From contig NZ_FOSH01000019.1 of the NCBI RefSeq assembly GCF_900114205.1, positions 1 to 60,895 of the forward strand: DNA of 60,895 bases. Reading direction: 5' to 3'. The position numbers were made by a program, and so were the translations under genes. The stretch is from Methylophaga sulfidovorans. GTDB taxonomy: Bacteria > Pseudomonadota > Gammaproteobacteria > Nitrosococcales > Methylophagaceae. Of the stretch, positions 54,515 through 60,895 are shown in pieces. Positions within the stretch are counted from its first letter, which is position 1. Every line of letters begins with the position of its first letter. The notes under the pieces are model-generated. The model ran no database searches. It had not been told where the DNA came from and saw only the letters and a program-made list of their open reading frames with translations.

Positions 54515-54934
54515 ACAAAACTTCAAATAAATTGACATAAATTCGAAGTTAATTTTTAGCATTATCGCTACAGTTTCGGTCTGGTCATGGTACTCAAACT
54601 CAGCCAATGAGCAATTTAAATGGTCTGGAAACGGTTTGAACTTGAGTCTGCAGTTAGCAGATAGACGTCGACTTTTCGACACGCCTTCCACTGCTGTGTC
54701 ATTCAAACAGACCAGTGTCCTTACAGCGTGATATTTACCTTGGGTCTCACTACCAATTTACCGTTAACCGCCCTTCCACTATCCAGTCAATTTTGATGAG
54801 TTTTGAGGTACTTCGATGCCTTCAATAGCACTGCCGTTATGTAAAGTATTGTTAAAATTGCGAGTTTGTATAGGCAACAGCACTGCTTTACCAGTATTAT
54901 CTTGCGCAACAACGAGATAGACCCAGTGGCTGAA
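54515..54934 (-). pseudogene. Possible decayed gene in the 54515-55136 gap
   Basis: This 622-bp gap has no intact gene, but the minus strand reads like broken protein. From 54934 a 51-codon frame gives WVYLVVAQDNTGKAVLLPIQ and then AIEGIEVPQNSSKLTG before a stop at 54779. Next, in another frame, AVNGKLVVRPKVNITL and a stop. Then, in a third frame, TQGKYHAVRTLVCLNDTAVE continues to about 54497. Sequence is protein-like in composition, with frameshifts and stops between pieces. I cannot name the family. 54935-55136 shows no gene and should hold the cyoA promoter, which I could not pin down. Confidence 0.35.
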
Positions 54935-55136
54935 TCAAAAGTCTTTAACAAAAGAGATTCTTAGCGAAGCCTATATTTACGGACGCTATAGGATTTATTC
55001 AGCTGATACTGGTCGACTCAGGTATTACATCGCATTATTCCGCACCGTTGCTAAATAAATGTACAACATTTTTTTCGCTCAGGAAGAAAATGGCAGGGAA
55101 AACTGCATGAAGAGGCGCCTAAGCCGAGGATTTTAA

Positions 55137-56045
55137 ATGAAAAGAACAAAGTATTCTGCTTTTGTCAGATGGTTATCAATGGCTTCAGCAGTTCTGCTGA
55201 GCGGTTGTAAGGCAGGTGTTTTAGATCCAAAAGGGCCTATAGGTCATGATGAACGCACGCTGATCATTACTGCAGTATTACTCATGCTGGTCGTCGTTAT
55301 TCCTGTCATCGTGATGACGATAGCTTTCGCATGGAAATATCGGGCTTCCAATAAAAAAGCGGAATACAGACCGAACTGGTCACATTCAAATAAAATCGAA
55401 GTTGTTGTCTGGACTGTGCCTTGTATCATCATTCTGATTTTAGGAACGATAACCTGGAAAACAACACATTCTCTCGACCCATTTAAACCACTTGAAACAG
55501 CTGATAATCAGAAACCAATCACGATTGAAGTCGTTGCCTTGGATTGGAAGTGGCTGTTCATCTACCCAGAACAACATATAGCAACGGTTAACCAAGTTAC
55601 CTTCCCTGAAAATGTACCTGTTCGTTTCAAGGTCACCTCAGACACAGTCATGAATTCCTTCTTTATCCCTCAACTGGGTAGTCAGATATATGCAATGGCT
55701 GGCATGCAAACTGAAGTCAATTTGCTTGCCCATGAAACCGGTACTTTTGATGGTATGTCAGCTCACTTTAGCGGTGATGGCTTCGCACATATGAATTTCA
55801 AAGCAATCGCGACAAGCCAATCTCAATTTAATGAGTGGGTTAATAAAGTTAAACAGGCGCAAGACCCACTGGATCAAGCCAGTTATGACGCCTTAGCCAA
55901 ACCCAGTGAGCAAAATCCAGTTGCTTACTATTCGTCAGTGAAGCCTGACTTGTTCAAATCAATTGTAGCTAGCTACATGAATTCGAACTCGGATACGGCC
56001 TCAGTAGAAATGCAATCAGATTCAGGAGTAACTGATGTTAGGTAA
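55137..56045 (+). CDS. cyoA: Cytochrome bo quinol oxidase subunit II
   Basis: Lipoprotein subunit of the terminal oxidase that oxidises ubiquinol and pumps protons. The 302-residue protein has a lipobox LLSGC (Cys24), two membrane segments (about 43-65 and 87-107) and a periplasmic cupredoxin domain ([45 protein letters not shown]). CuA cysteine ligands are absent, the mark of quinol rather than cytochrome c oxidases. GAGGA precedes the ATG by six bases. It overlaps cyoB by 11 nt. Confidence 0.97.
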   Translation: MKRTKYSAFVRWLSMASAVLLSGCKAGVLDPKGPIGHDERTLIITAVLLMLVVVIPVIVMTIAFAWKYRASNKKAEYRPNWSHSNKIEVVVWTVPCIIILILGTITWKTTHSLDPFKPLETADNQKPITIEVVALDWKWLFIYPEQHIATVNQVTFPENVPVRFKVTSDTVMNSFFIPQLGSQIYAMAGMQTEVNLLAHETGTFDGMSAHFSGDGFAHMNFKAIATSQSQFNEWVNKVKQAQDPLDQASYDALAKPSEQNPVAYYSSVKPDLFKSIVASYMNSNSDTASVEMQSDSGVTDVR

Positions 56046-58068
56046 ATTAACGCTTGCGGACATTCCCTACGATAACCCTATCGTAATGGGTGCGGTCGGC
56101 TTTATGGTGCTTACTGGGCTGATTATTTTTGCCCTGATTACCTACTATGGTAAGTGGACGTATCTATGGAAAAACTGGCTGACATCAGTTGATCACAAGA
56201 AAATTGGTGTGATGTATTTCGTAGTGGCATTGGTGATGTTACTTCGAGGTTTTTCCGACGCCATTCTGATGCGTTCACAACAGGCAGTGGCGCTAGGTGC
56301 TGATCAAGGCTATCTGCCACCTGAACATTATGACCAGATTTTCACAGCGCACGGCGTCATCATGATTTTCTTTGTCGCCATGCCGTTCGTGATTGGTCTC
56401 ATCAATATTGTGGTTCCCTTGCAAATCGGTGCCCGCGATGTGGCTTTCCCCTATCTGAACTCAGTCAGCTTTTGGCTGTTTGTCGTCGGTGTGATATTGG
56501 TCAATCTGTCACTCGCTATCGGCGATTTCGCTAAAACAGGCTGGCTGGCCTATCCACCGTTGTCTGAAATGCAATACAGTCCGGATGTTGGTGTTGATTA
56601 TTATATATGGAGTCTACAGATATCCGGGATAGGGACATTGCTTACCGGTATTAACTTCTTCGCCACCATCATCAAGATGCGTGCCCCTGGCATGACGCTG
56701 ATGAAAATGCCGATATTCAGCTGGACTGCACTATGTACCAATGTGTTGATCATCGGTGCATTCCCAGTATTAACGGTGACGCTGGCATTATTAACACTGG
56801 ATCGCTACCTCGGCATGCATTTCTTCACCAATGCTCTGGGCGGCGATATGATGATGTACATCAATCTGATTTGGATTTGGGGCCACCCGGAAGTTTATAT
56901 TTTGGTGCTGCCAGTATTTGGTGTCTTCTCTGAAGTCGTTGCAACTTATTCTAAAAAACCGCTGTTTGGCTATACATCTATGGTGTATGCAACCATTGCA
57001 ATTACCGTACTTTCGTTTGTAGTCTGGCTGCATCACTTCTTCACCATGGGCTCGGGAGCAAACGTCAATGCCTTCTTTGGCATCATGACGATGATTATTG
57101 CCATTCCGACAGGTGTGAAAATATTTAACTGGCTGTTCACTATGTATGGCGGTCGTGTTGAATTCAGCACGCCTTTACTGTGGACACTTGGCTTTATGAT
57201 CACCTTCAGTATCGGTGGTATGACCGGAGTTCTTCTGGCGGTGCCGGGTGCTGACTTTGTGTTGCATAACAGTCTGTTTCTGATTGCTCACTTCCATAAC
57301 GTGATTATCGGTGGTGTGGTCTTCGGTTCAATGGCTGGTTATGCCTACTGGTTCCCGAAAGCATTTGGTTTCACACTAAATGAACGCTGGGGTAAATATT
57401 CATTCTGGTGCTGGTTGGTAGGCTTCTACCTGGCCTTTATGCCACTCTATTATCTTGGTTTCTTAGGTATGACTCGTCGCCTCGACCATTATGATAATCC
57501 AGCATTCCAGCCATGGTTAATACTCGCTGCATTCGGTGCTTTGATTATTCTGATGGGCATTATCTTCACCATAGTTCAACTAGTCGTCAGTATTCGTGAT
57601 CGTCACGAAAATCAGGACGTCACTGGTGATCCATGGGGTGGTCGTACACTGGAGTGGTCAACATCTTCTCCTCCTCCTTTCTATAACTTTGCTGAGATCC
57701 CTGTCATTTCAGAACTTGATACTTTCCATGCCATGAAAGAGAAAGGTGATTACCCACATGAACCTAAGCAATATAAAGAGATTCACATGCCAAGGAATAC
57801 TGGTGTGGGTGTCTTTGTCGGCTTGTTCAGTTTCATTTTTGGTTTTGCCATGACCTGGTACATCTGGTGGATGGCGATTGCTGGTGCTCTCGGTATTTTG
57901 GGCTGCATGATCTGGCGCAGCTTTGATAAAGATGTCGATTACTACGTACCTGTCGAAGAAATTGAGCGCATAGAAGGCGAATGGCTTGAGAAGGTACATA
58001 ATTACCAGGAAAAAAATGGTAAGACCAGTACCGACTCAACTACTACGCAAACTGCGTACGTTAATTAA
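56035..58068 (+). CDS. cyoB: Cytochrome bo quinol oxidase subunit I
   Basis: Catalytic subunit holding hemes b and o3 and CuB. The 677-residue polytopic protein (E. coli 663) shows the heme ligand [12 protein letters not shown], the CuB/cross-linked Tyr motif [14 protein letters not shown], CuB histidines [10 protein letters not shown] and the two heme histidines in [11 protein letters not shown]. The D- and K-channel regions look intact. It starts inside the last codons of cyoA. Confidence 0.98.
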   Translation: MLGKLTLADIPYDNPIVMGAVGFMVLTGLIIFALITYYGKWTYLWKNWLTSVDHKKIGVMYFVVALVMLLRGFSDAILMRSQQAVALGADQGYLPPEHYDQIFTAHGVIMIFFVAMPFVIGLINIVVPLQIGARDVAFPYLNSVSFWLFVVGVILVNLSLAIGDFAKTGWLAYPPLSEMQYSPDVGVDYYIWSLQISGIGTLLTGINFFATIIKMRAPGMTLMKMPIFSWTALCTNVLIIGAFPVLTVTLALLTLDRYLGMHFFTNALGGDMMMYINLIWIWGHPEVYILVLPVFGVFSEVVATYSKKPLFGYTSMVYATIAITVLSFVVWLHHFFTMGSGANVNAFFGIMTMIIAIPTGVKIFNWLFTMYGGRVEFSTPLLWTLGFMITFSIGGMTGVLLAVPGADFVLHNSLFLIAHFHNVIIGGVVFGSMAGYAYWFPKAFGFTLNERWGKYSFWCWLVGFYLAFMPLYYLGFLGMTRRLDHYDNPAFQPWLILAAFGALIILMGIIFTIVQLVVSIRDRHENQDVTGDPWGGRTLEWSTSSPPPFYNFAEIPVISELDTFHAMKEKGDYPHEPKQYKEIHMPRNTGVGVFVGLFSFIFGFAMTWYIWWMAIAGALGILGCMIWRSFDKDVDYYVPVEEIERIEGEWLEKVHNYQEKNGKTSTDSTTTQTAYVN

Positions 58069-58096
58069 TTGTTAATAAGGTAATCAGGCATTAATT

Positions 58097-58711
58097 ATGA
58101 GTACTGATGTTTTAGATAACGCACATGCTCACGAGCATGCGCATCACGATGCATCCTCAACGAGGGTGTTCGGTTTCTGGATCTACATAATGAGTGACTG
58201 CATTTTGTTCGCGGCTTTGTTCGCGACATATGCAGTACTCGGACACAATTATGCAGGTGGACCAACAGGTAAAGAGATTTTTGAGTTAGATGGCGTACTG
58301 ATCGAAACCTTCTGCCTGTTGTTCAGTAGTATCACCTATGGTTTTGCTATGGTGGCGATGAATAAGGGCCAGCGGCAACTGGTCATACTTTGGCTGGCGA
58401 TCACCTTTATACTCGGTGCCAGTTTCGTCGGGCTCGAATTGAAAGAGTTCAGTCACCTAATTGCTGAAGGTCATAGCTGGCAGCAAAGTGCGTTTCTGTC
58501 TTCATTTTTCGCACTGGTCAGCACTCACGGTCTGCACGTGAGCTGTGGTTTGATTTGGATGGTATTCATGATGTTACACGTCTATCGTCATGGATTAACT
58601 GAATTGAACCAAGCCCGTTTGATGTGTCTGAGCCTGTTCTGGCATTTCCTTGATATCATCTGGATCTTCGTATTTACCTTTGTTTATCTGTTGGGGGTTC
58701 TGAATGGATAA
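58097..58711 (+). CDS. cyoC: Cytochrome bo quinol oxidase subunit III
   Basis: A 204-residue subunit with five membrane segments: an N-terminal His-rich tail ([14 protein letters not shown]), then [20 protein letters not shown], and conserved Glu in [16 protein letters not shown] helix II, then [14 protein letters not shown] and [20 protein letters not shown]. Length matches E. coli CyoC (204). It lies 28 nt after cyoB and overlaps cyoD by 8 nt. Confidence 0.97.
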   Translation: MSTDVLDNAHAHEHAHHDASSTRVFGFWIYIMSDCILFAALFATYAVLGHNYAGGPTGKEIFELDGVLIETFCLLFSSITYGFAMVAMNKGQRQLVILWLAITFILGASFVGLELKEFSHLIAEGHSWQQSAFLSSFFALVSTHGLHVSCGLIWMVFMMLHVYRHGLTELNQARLMCLSLFWHFLDIIWIFVFTFVYLLGVLNG

Positions 58712-59030
58712 CGGCCATATTGCTGGTGCAGCGCACGGCACCTATAAGTCTTATCTGATTGGTTTTTTACTGTCAGTCGTACTGACTGTTATTCCATTCT
58801 GGATGGTGATGAATCCAACAATGGAGCCATCTACTATCGCCATAAGCATTCTCGGCTTTGCTATTGTGCAGGTACTGGTTCATCTTTATTTCTTCTTACA
58901 CCTAAATACCTCCTCAGAACAACGCTGGAATCTGGTCGCACTTATTTATACCTTTATCTTAATCGTATTTATTGTGGTTGGTTCTCTCTGGATTATGCAT
59001 AATCTTGGTTACAACATGATGCTTAACTGA
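58704..59030 (+). CDS. cyoD: Cytochrome bo quinol oxidase subunit IV
   Basis: A 108-residue accessory subunit with three membrane segments ([59 protein letters not shown]), length and layout as in E. coli CyoD (109). It assists assembly of the CuB site in subunit I. Its start overlaps the end of cyoC, and cyoE follows after 12 nt. Confidence 0.96.
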   Translation: MDNGHIAGAAHGTYKSYLIGFLLSVVLTVIPFWMVMNPTMEPSTIAISILGFAIVQVLVHLYFFLHLNTSSEQRWNLVALIYTFILIVFIVVGSLWIMHNLGYNMMLN

Positions 59031-59042
59031 GATATGGAATAG

Positions 59043-59897
59043 GTGTTAAAAAAATATTGGCAGGTTGCCAAGCCTGGTATCATTATTGGCAACCTCATTT
59101 CAGTAGCGGGTGGTTTTTTTCTCGCATCTAAAGGCAGCATCGATTTGATGCTGTTTTTTTATGCTGCGCTGGGTGTATCACTGGTCGTCGCATCCGGATG
59201 CGTGTTTAACAACTTTATTGACCGCGATATTGACACCCTGATGGAACGTACCCGCGACAGAGCCTTAGTGCAGGGACTAATCTCACCGCGTGCGGCATTG
59301 ATATATGCTTCAGTGCTTGGACTGTTAGGTATCTTTGTACTGTTGTTCGGTACCAATATCATTGATGTAACGGTCGTTCTGGTGGGGTTTATTATCTATG
59401 TTGGCGTCTATAGTCTTTCATTGAAACGTAACTCCGTTCACGGCACATTGATTGGCAGCCTTGCTGGCGCCATGCCACCTGTCGTCGGTTATTGTGCTGT
59501 CAGTCAGCAGTTTGATCTGGGCGCTGCAATATTGCTATTGATTTTCAGCATTTGGCAAATGCCCCACTCCTATGCGATCGCCATTTTCAGGTTTAACGAT
59601 TACCGTGCAGCATCCATTCCAGTACTGCCGGTAGCTAAAACGATTCAGAGTGCTAAACACCAGATTTTGCTCTACCTGATTGCATTTAACCTGGCGACGC
59701 CCCTACTTTACCTAGCTGGCTATACCGGTATTTGGTATCTCATCATCACATCAGCCTTTGGCTTATATTGGTTATATATTGCGTGGGCGGGCTTGAAGAC
59801 AAAAAAAGATACGGCCTGGGCCAAAAAAGTCTTTTTTACCTCCATCCTTATCGTTATGGTGCAAAGTCTAATGATGTCGGTAGATACTGTAGGCTGA
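59043..59897 (+). CDS. cyoE: Protoheme IX farnesyltransferase (heme O synthase)
   Basis: Membrane prenyltransferase that makes heme O for the bo3 oxidase. The 284-residue protein has about eight membrane segments and the UbiA-family Asp motifs [17 protein letters not shown] and [13 protein letters not shown]. It is closely like E. coli CyoE, for example [20 protein letters not shown] and [20 protein letters not shown]. The start is GTG 59043, 12 nt after cyoD, with GGAATAG upstream. It completes the cyoABCDE operon in the classical order. Confidence 0.97.
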   Translation: MLKKYWQVAKPGIIIGNLISVAGGFFLASKGSIDLMLFFYAALGVSLVVASGCVFNNFIDRDIDTLMERTRDRALVQGLISPRAALIYASVLGLLGIFVLLFGTNIIDVTVVLVGFIIYVGVYSLSLKRNSVHGTLIGSLAGAMPPVVGYCAVSQQFDLGAAILLLIFSIWQMPHSYAIAIFRFNDYRAASIPVLPVAKTIQSAKHQILLYLIAFNLATPLLYLAGYTGIWYLIITSAFGLYWLYIAWAGLKTKKDTAWAKKVFFTSILIVMVQSLMMSVDTVG

Positions 59898-59924
59898 GTT
59901 AATCGTAAGCAGATAACTTAAATC

Positions 59925-60004
59925 GTAGGTTGGGTTGAAGTATGCAACCCAACAAAAACAGAACCGTAAATAGTTGGGTTTCGCTAAGGCTCTACCCAAC
60001 CTAC
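59925..60004. repeat. Small palindromic element built from GTTGGGT motifs
   Basis: An 80-bp segment starts GTAGGTTGGGT and ends with its reverse complement ACCCAACCTAC. Inside it, GTTGGGTTG/CAACCCAAC form a perfect 9-bp hairpin (59929-59937 with 59945-59953) and another GTTGGGTT lies at 59973. Elements of this GTAGGTTGGGT type are widespread in proteobacterial intergenic regions and look like non-autonomous mobile (MITE-like) repeats. Here it may also terminate cyoE transcription. The rest of 59898-60174 shows no gene. Confidence 0.7.
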
Positions 60005-60174
60005 AAAGATCCTCCTTAGCAAGTAGTTTTTACTTTTATCCTGAGGCATCTTACTTTCTAGCCACCAGTCATATTCATTTACTGATAAACAGGTTAGGTT
60101 AATCTGGAGCATTTGAGTATGCATTATGCTTTGATTATTTTTGACCTAGTGAGACAGAATAATATAAATACAAT

Positions 60175-60546
60175 TTAATTGTTTCCCCATGACTCAATCA
60201 ACCAGTCTGGTATTACAATATGATGTATATCTTCAAAAACATCTTCTTTTCCATTTTCTGAACGCCTTGGGAGCAGGTAATGAGCAGGTTCTTTTTCCTC
60301 ACATAAGACCAGCCCTTTCTCGCTCAACCTAATTACAAACTTTGGATCGGATATACCTTTTTTGTAAGCGTTTTGTTTATAAAATCCACTTTCCTCAGAA
60401 ACAAAGTCAGCCAAACTGCAAATACAGTTATTCACCCTTGCAGCATAGAGAGAAACTTTAGTAGAAGTTCCTGCTAAAGTTATTCCCATACCAGGCCCCA
60501 TATAAGCTTTAGTTCCTATCGAAAATGCAGGAGTGTAGTGGTTTAA
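60175..60546 (-). pseudogene. Protein gene truncated at its 5' end by an IS element
   Basis: The minus-strand frame is open from the IS edge (about 60546) to a stop at 60175 and encodes at least 120 residues, including HYTPAFSIGTKAYMGPGMGI, VSLYAARVNNCICSLADF and a C-terminal IVIPDWLIESWGNN. The first in-frame ATG (60501) lies in the middle of sequence that continues protein-like upstream, so the true N-terminus has been removed. I do not recognise the family. No signal peptide or membrane segment is seen in what remains. Confidence 0.6.
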
Positions 60547-60895
60547 TGATCCCGGACACCATTTAAGGAGGTAATATGTCCTCCAAAGAGGTGTTCAATG
60601 ACAAAACAAAGAAGAAGTTTTACTCCTGAGTTCAAGTTGGAGGCAGCCAGTTTAGTTGTCGACCAGAACTACAGTGTTCCAGAGGCTTGTCAAGCTCTTG
60701 ATGTGGGCGAGTCAGCCCTACGTCGCTGGGTTAAACAGTTACAGGAAGAGCGAGGTGGACATACGCCTGCATCCAAAGCGCTAACACCGGAACAGCAGCG
60801 TATTCAGGAACTGGAAGCCCGGGTGAAACGCCTGGAGCAGGAAAAATTTATATTAAAAAAGGCTACCGCTCTCTTGATGTCGGACGAACTCGGCT
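60547..60895 (+). mobile_element. IS3-family insertion sequence, left end (partial)
   Basis: A terminal-repeat-like TGATCCCGGACACC begins near 60547 and is followed by the start of a transposase gene. The element runs off the right edge of the window, so its right end, target duplication and full length cannot be seen. A 3-bp duplication next to TGATCC (TAA or TTA) is possible. Confidence 0.8.
60598..60895 (+). CDS. IS3-family transposase OrfA (partial)
   Basis: From ATG 60598, with GAGG just upstream, 99 codons are visible to the window edge. The product begins MTKQRRSFTPEFKLEAASLV, has the helix-turn-helix NYSVPEACQALDVGESALRRW and a leucine-zipper-like ELEARVKRLEQEKFILKKATAL, the layout of IS3 OrfA. 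At 60855-60861 the heptamer A AAA AAG is in the correct phase for the programmed -1 frameshift that makes the OrfAB transposase. The OrfB part lies beyond the window. Confidence 0.92.
   Translation, partial: MTKQRRSFTPEFKLEAASLVVDQNYSVPEACQALDVGESALRRWVKQLQEERGGHTPASKALTPEQQRIQELEARVKRLEQEKFILKKATALLMSDELG

Overview
The window looks like part of the chromosome of a free-living, AT-leaning gammaproteobacterium. The partial 16S 5' end, the gene order ndk-rlmN-pilW-rodZ-ispG-hisS, the divergent fur/bamE pair and tyrS lying just upstream of an rRNA operon all fit that class. Gene content and protein style suggest a marine methylotroph of the Methylophaga type, but that genus call is inference and no methylotrophy gene lies in the window.

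Layout. Positions 1-640 hold the start of an rRNA operon on the minus strand, with two tandem promoters and boxA/boxC antitermination signals. Positions 640-4690 carry tyrS, a murein endopeptidase and anmK (translation and wall recycling). Positions 4660-11710 are a glycogen locus (glgC, a GH57 enzyme, malQ and an orphan lipoyl H-like protein on minus; glgB divergent), without a glycogen synthase. Positions 11770-19030 are one long minus-strand operon (ndk, rlmN, pilW, rodZ, ispG, hisS, then pgi). Positions 19190-24090 hold nadK-recN, fur, bamE, a carbonic anhydrase and a metallo-beta-lactamase-fold hydrolase.

Positions 24139-25377 encode the oddest protein of the window: 412 residues made almost entirely of about 27 tryptophan-centred units of about 15 residues (core KWYEANL), built by duplication of a 184-residue block. 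A candidate FNR-type site lies upstream. Nothing nearby explains its function.

Positions 25950-38270 contain a Lon-like protease, coq7, rnr, three tRNA genes (Leu, His, Thr) and several signalling genes (PilZ, GGDEF, CheV, EAL). One diguanylate cyclase gene is broken by a one-base slip in a G run exactly at its GGEEF motif. Positions 37648-39434 form a compact, apparently nitrogen-regulated unit: an NtrC-like site, an IHF-like site and a sigma-54 promoter precede a 37-residue membrane peptide, a membrane-anchored NIT-like sensor and an ANTAR RNA-binding regulator whose receiver lacks its phospho-acceptor aspartate. This resembles a NasR protein split in two.

Positions 39489-51630 hold two outer-membrane porin-like proteins, a BCCT transporter, a MarR regulator, a two-component system flanked by two PepSY proteins that share an upstream TTAA-repeat motif, and a phospholipase D/VTT fusion. 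Positions 51924-54514 hold an HD-GYP protein and a PilJ-GGDEF protein. After about 600 bases that look like decayed coding sequence, a complete cyoABCDE operon (cytochrome bo quinol oxidase plus heme O synthase) runs to 59897. The window ends with a small palindromic GTTGGGT element, a gene truncated by insertion, and the left end of an IS3-family element.
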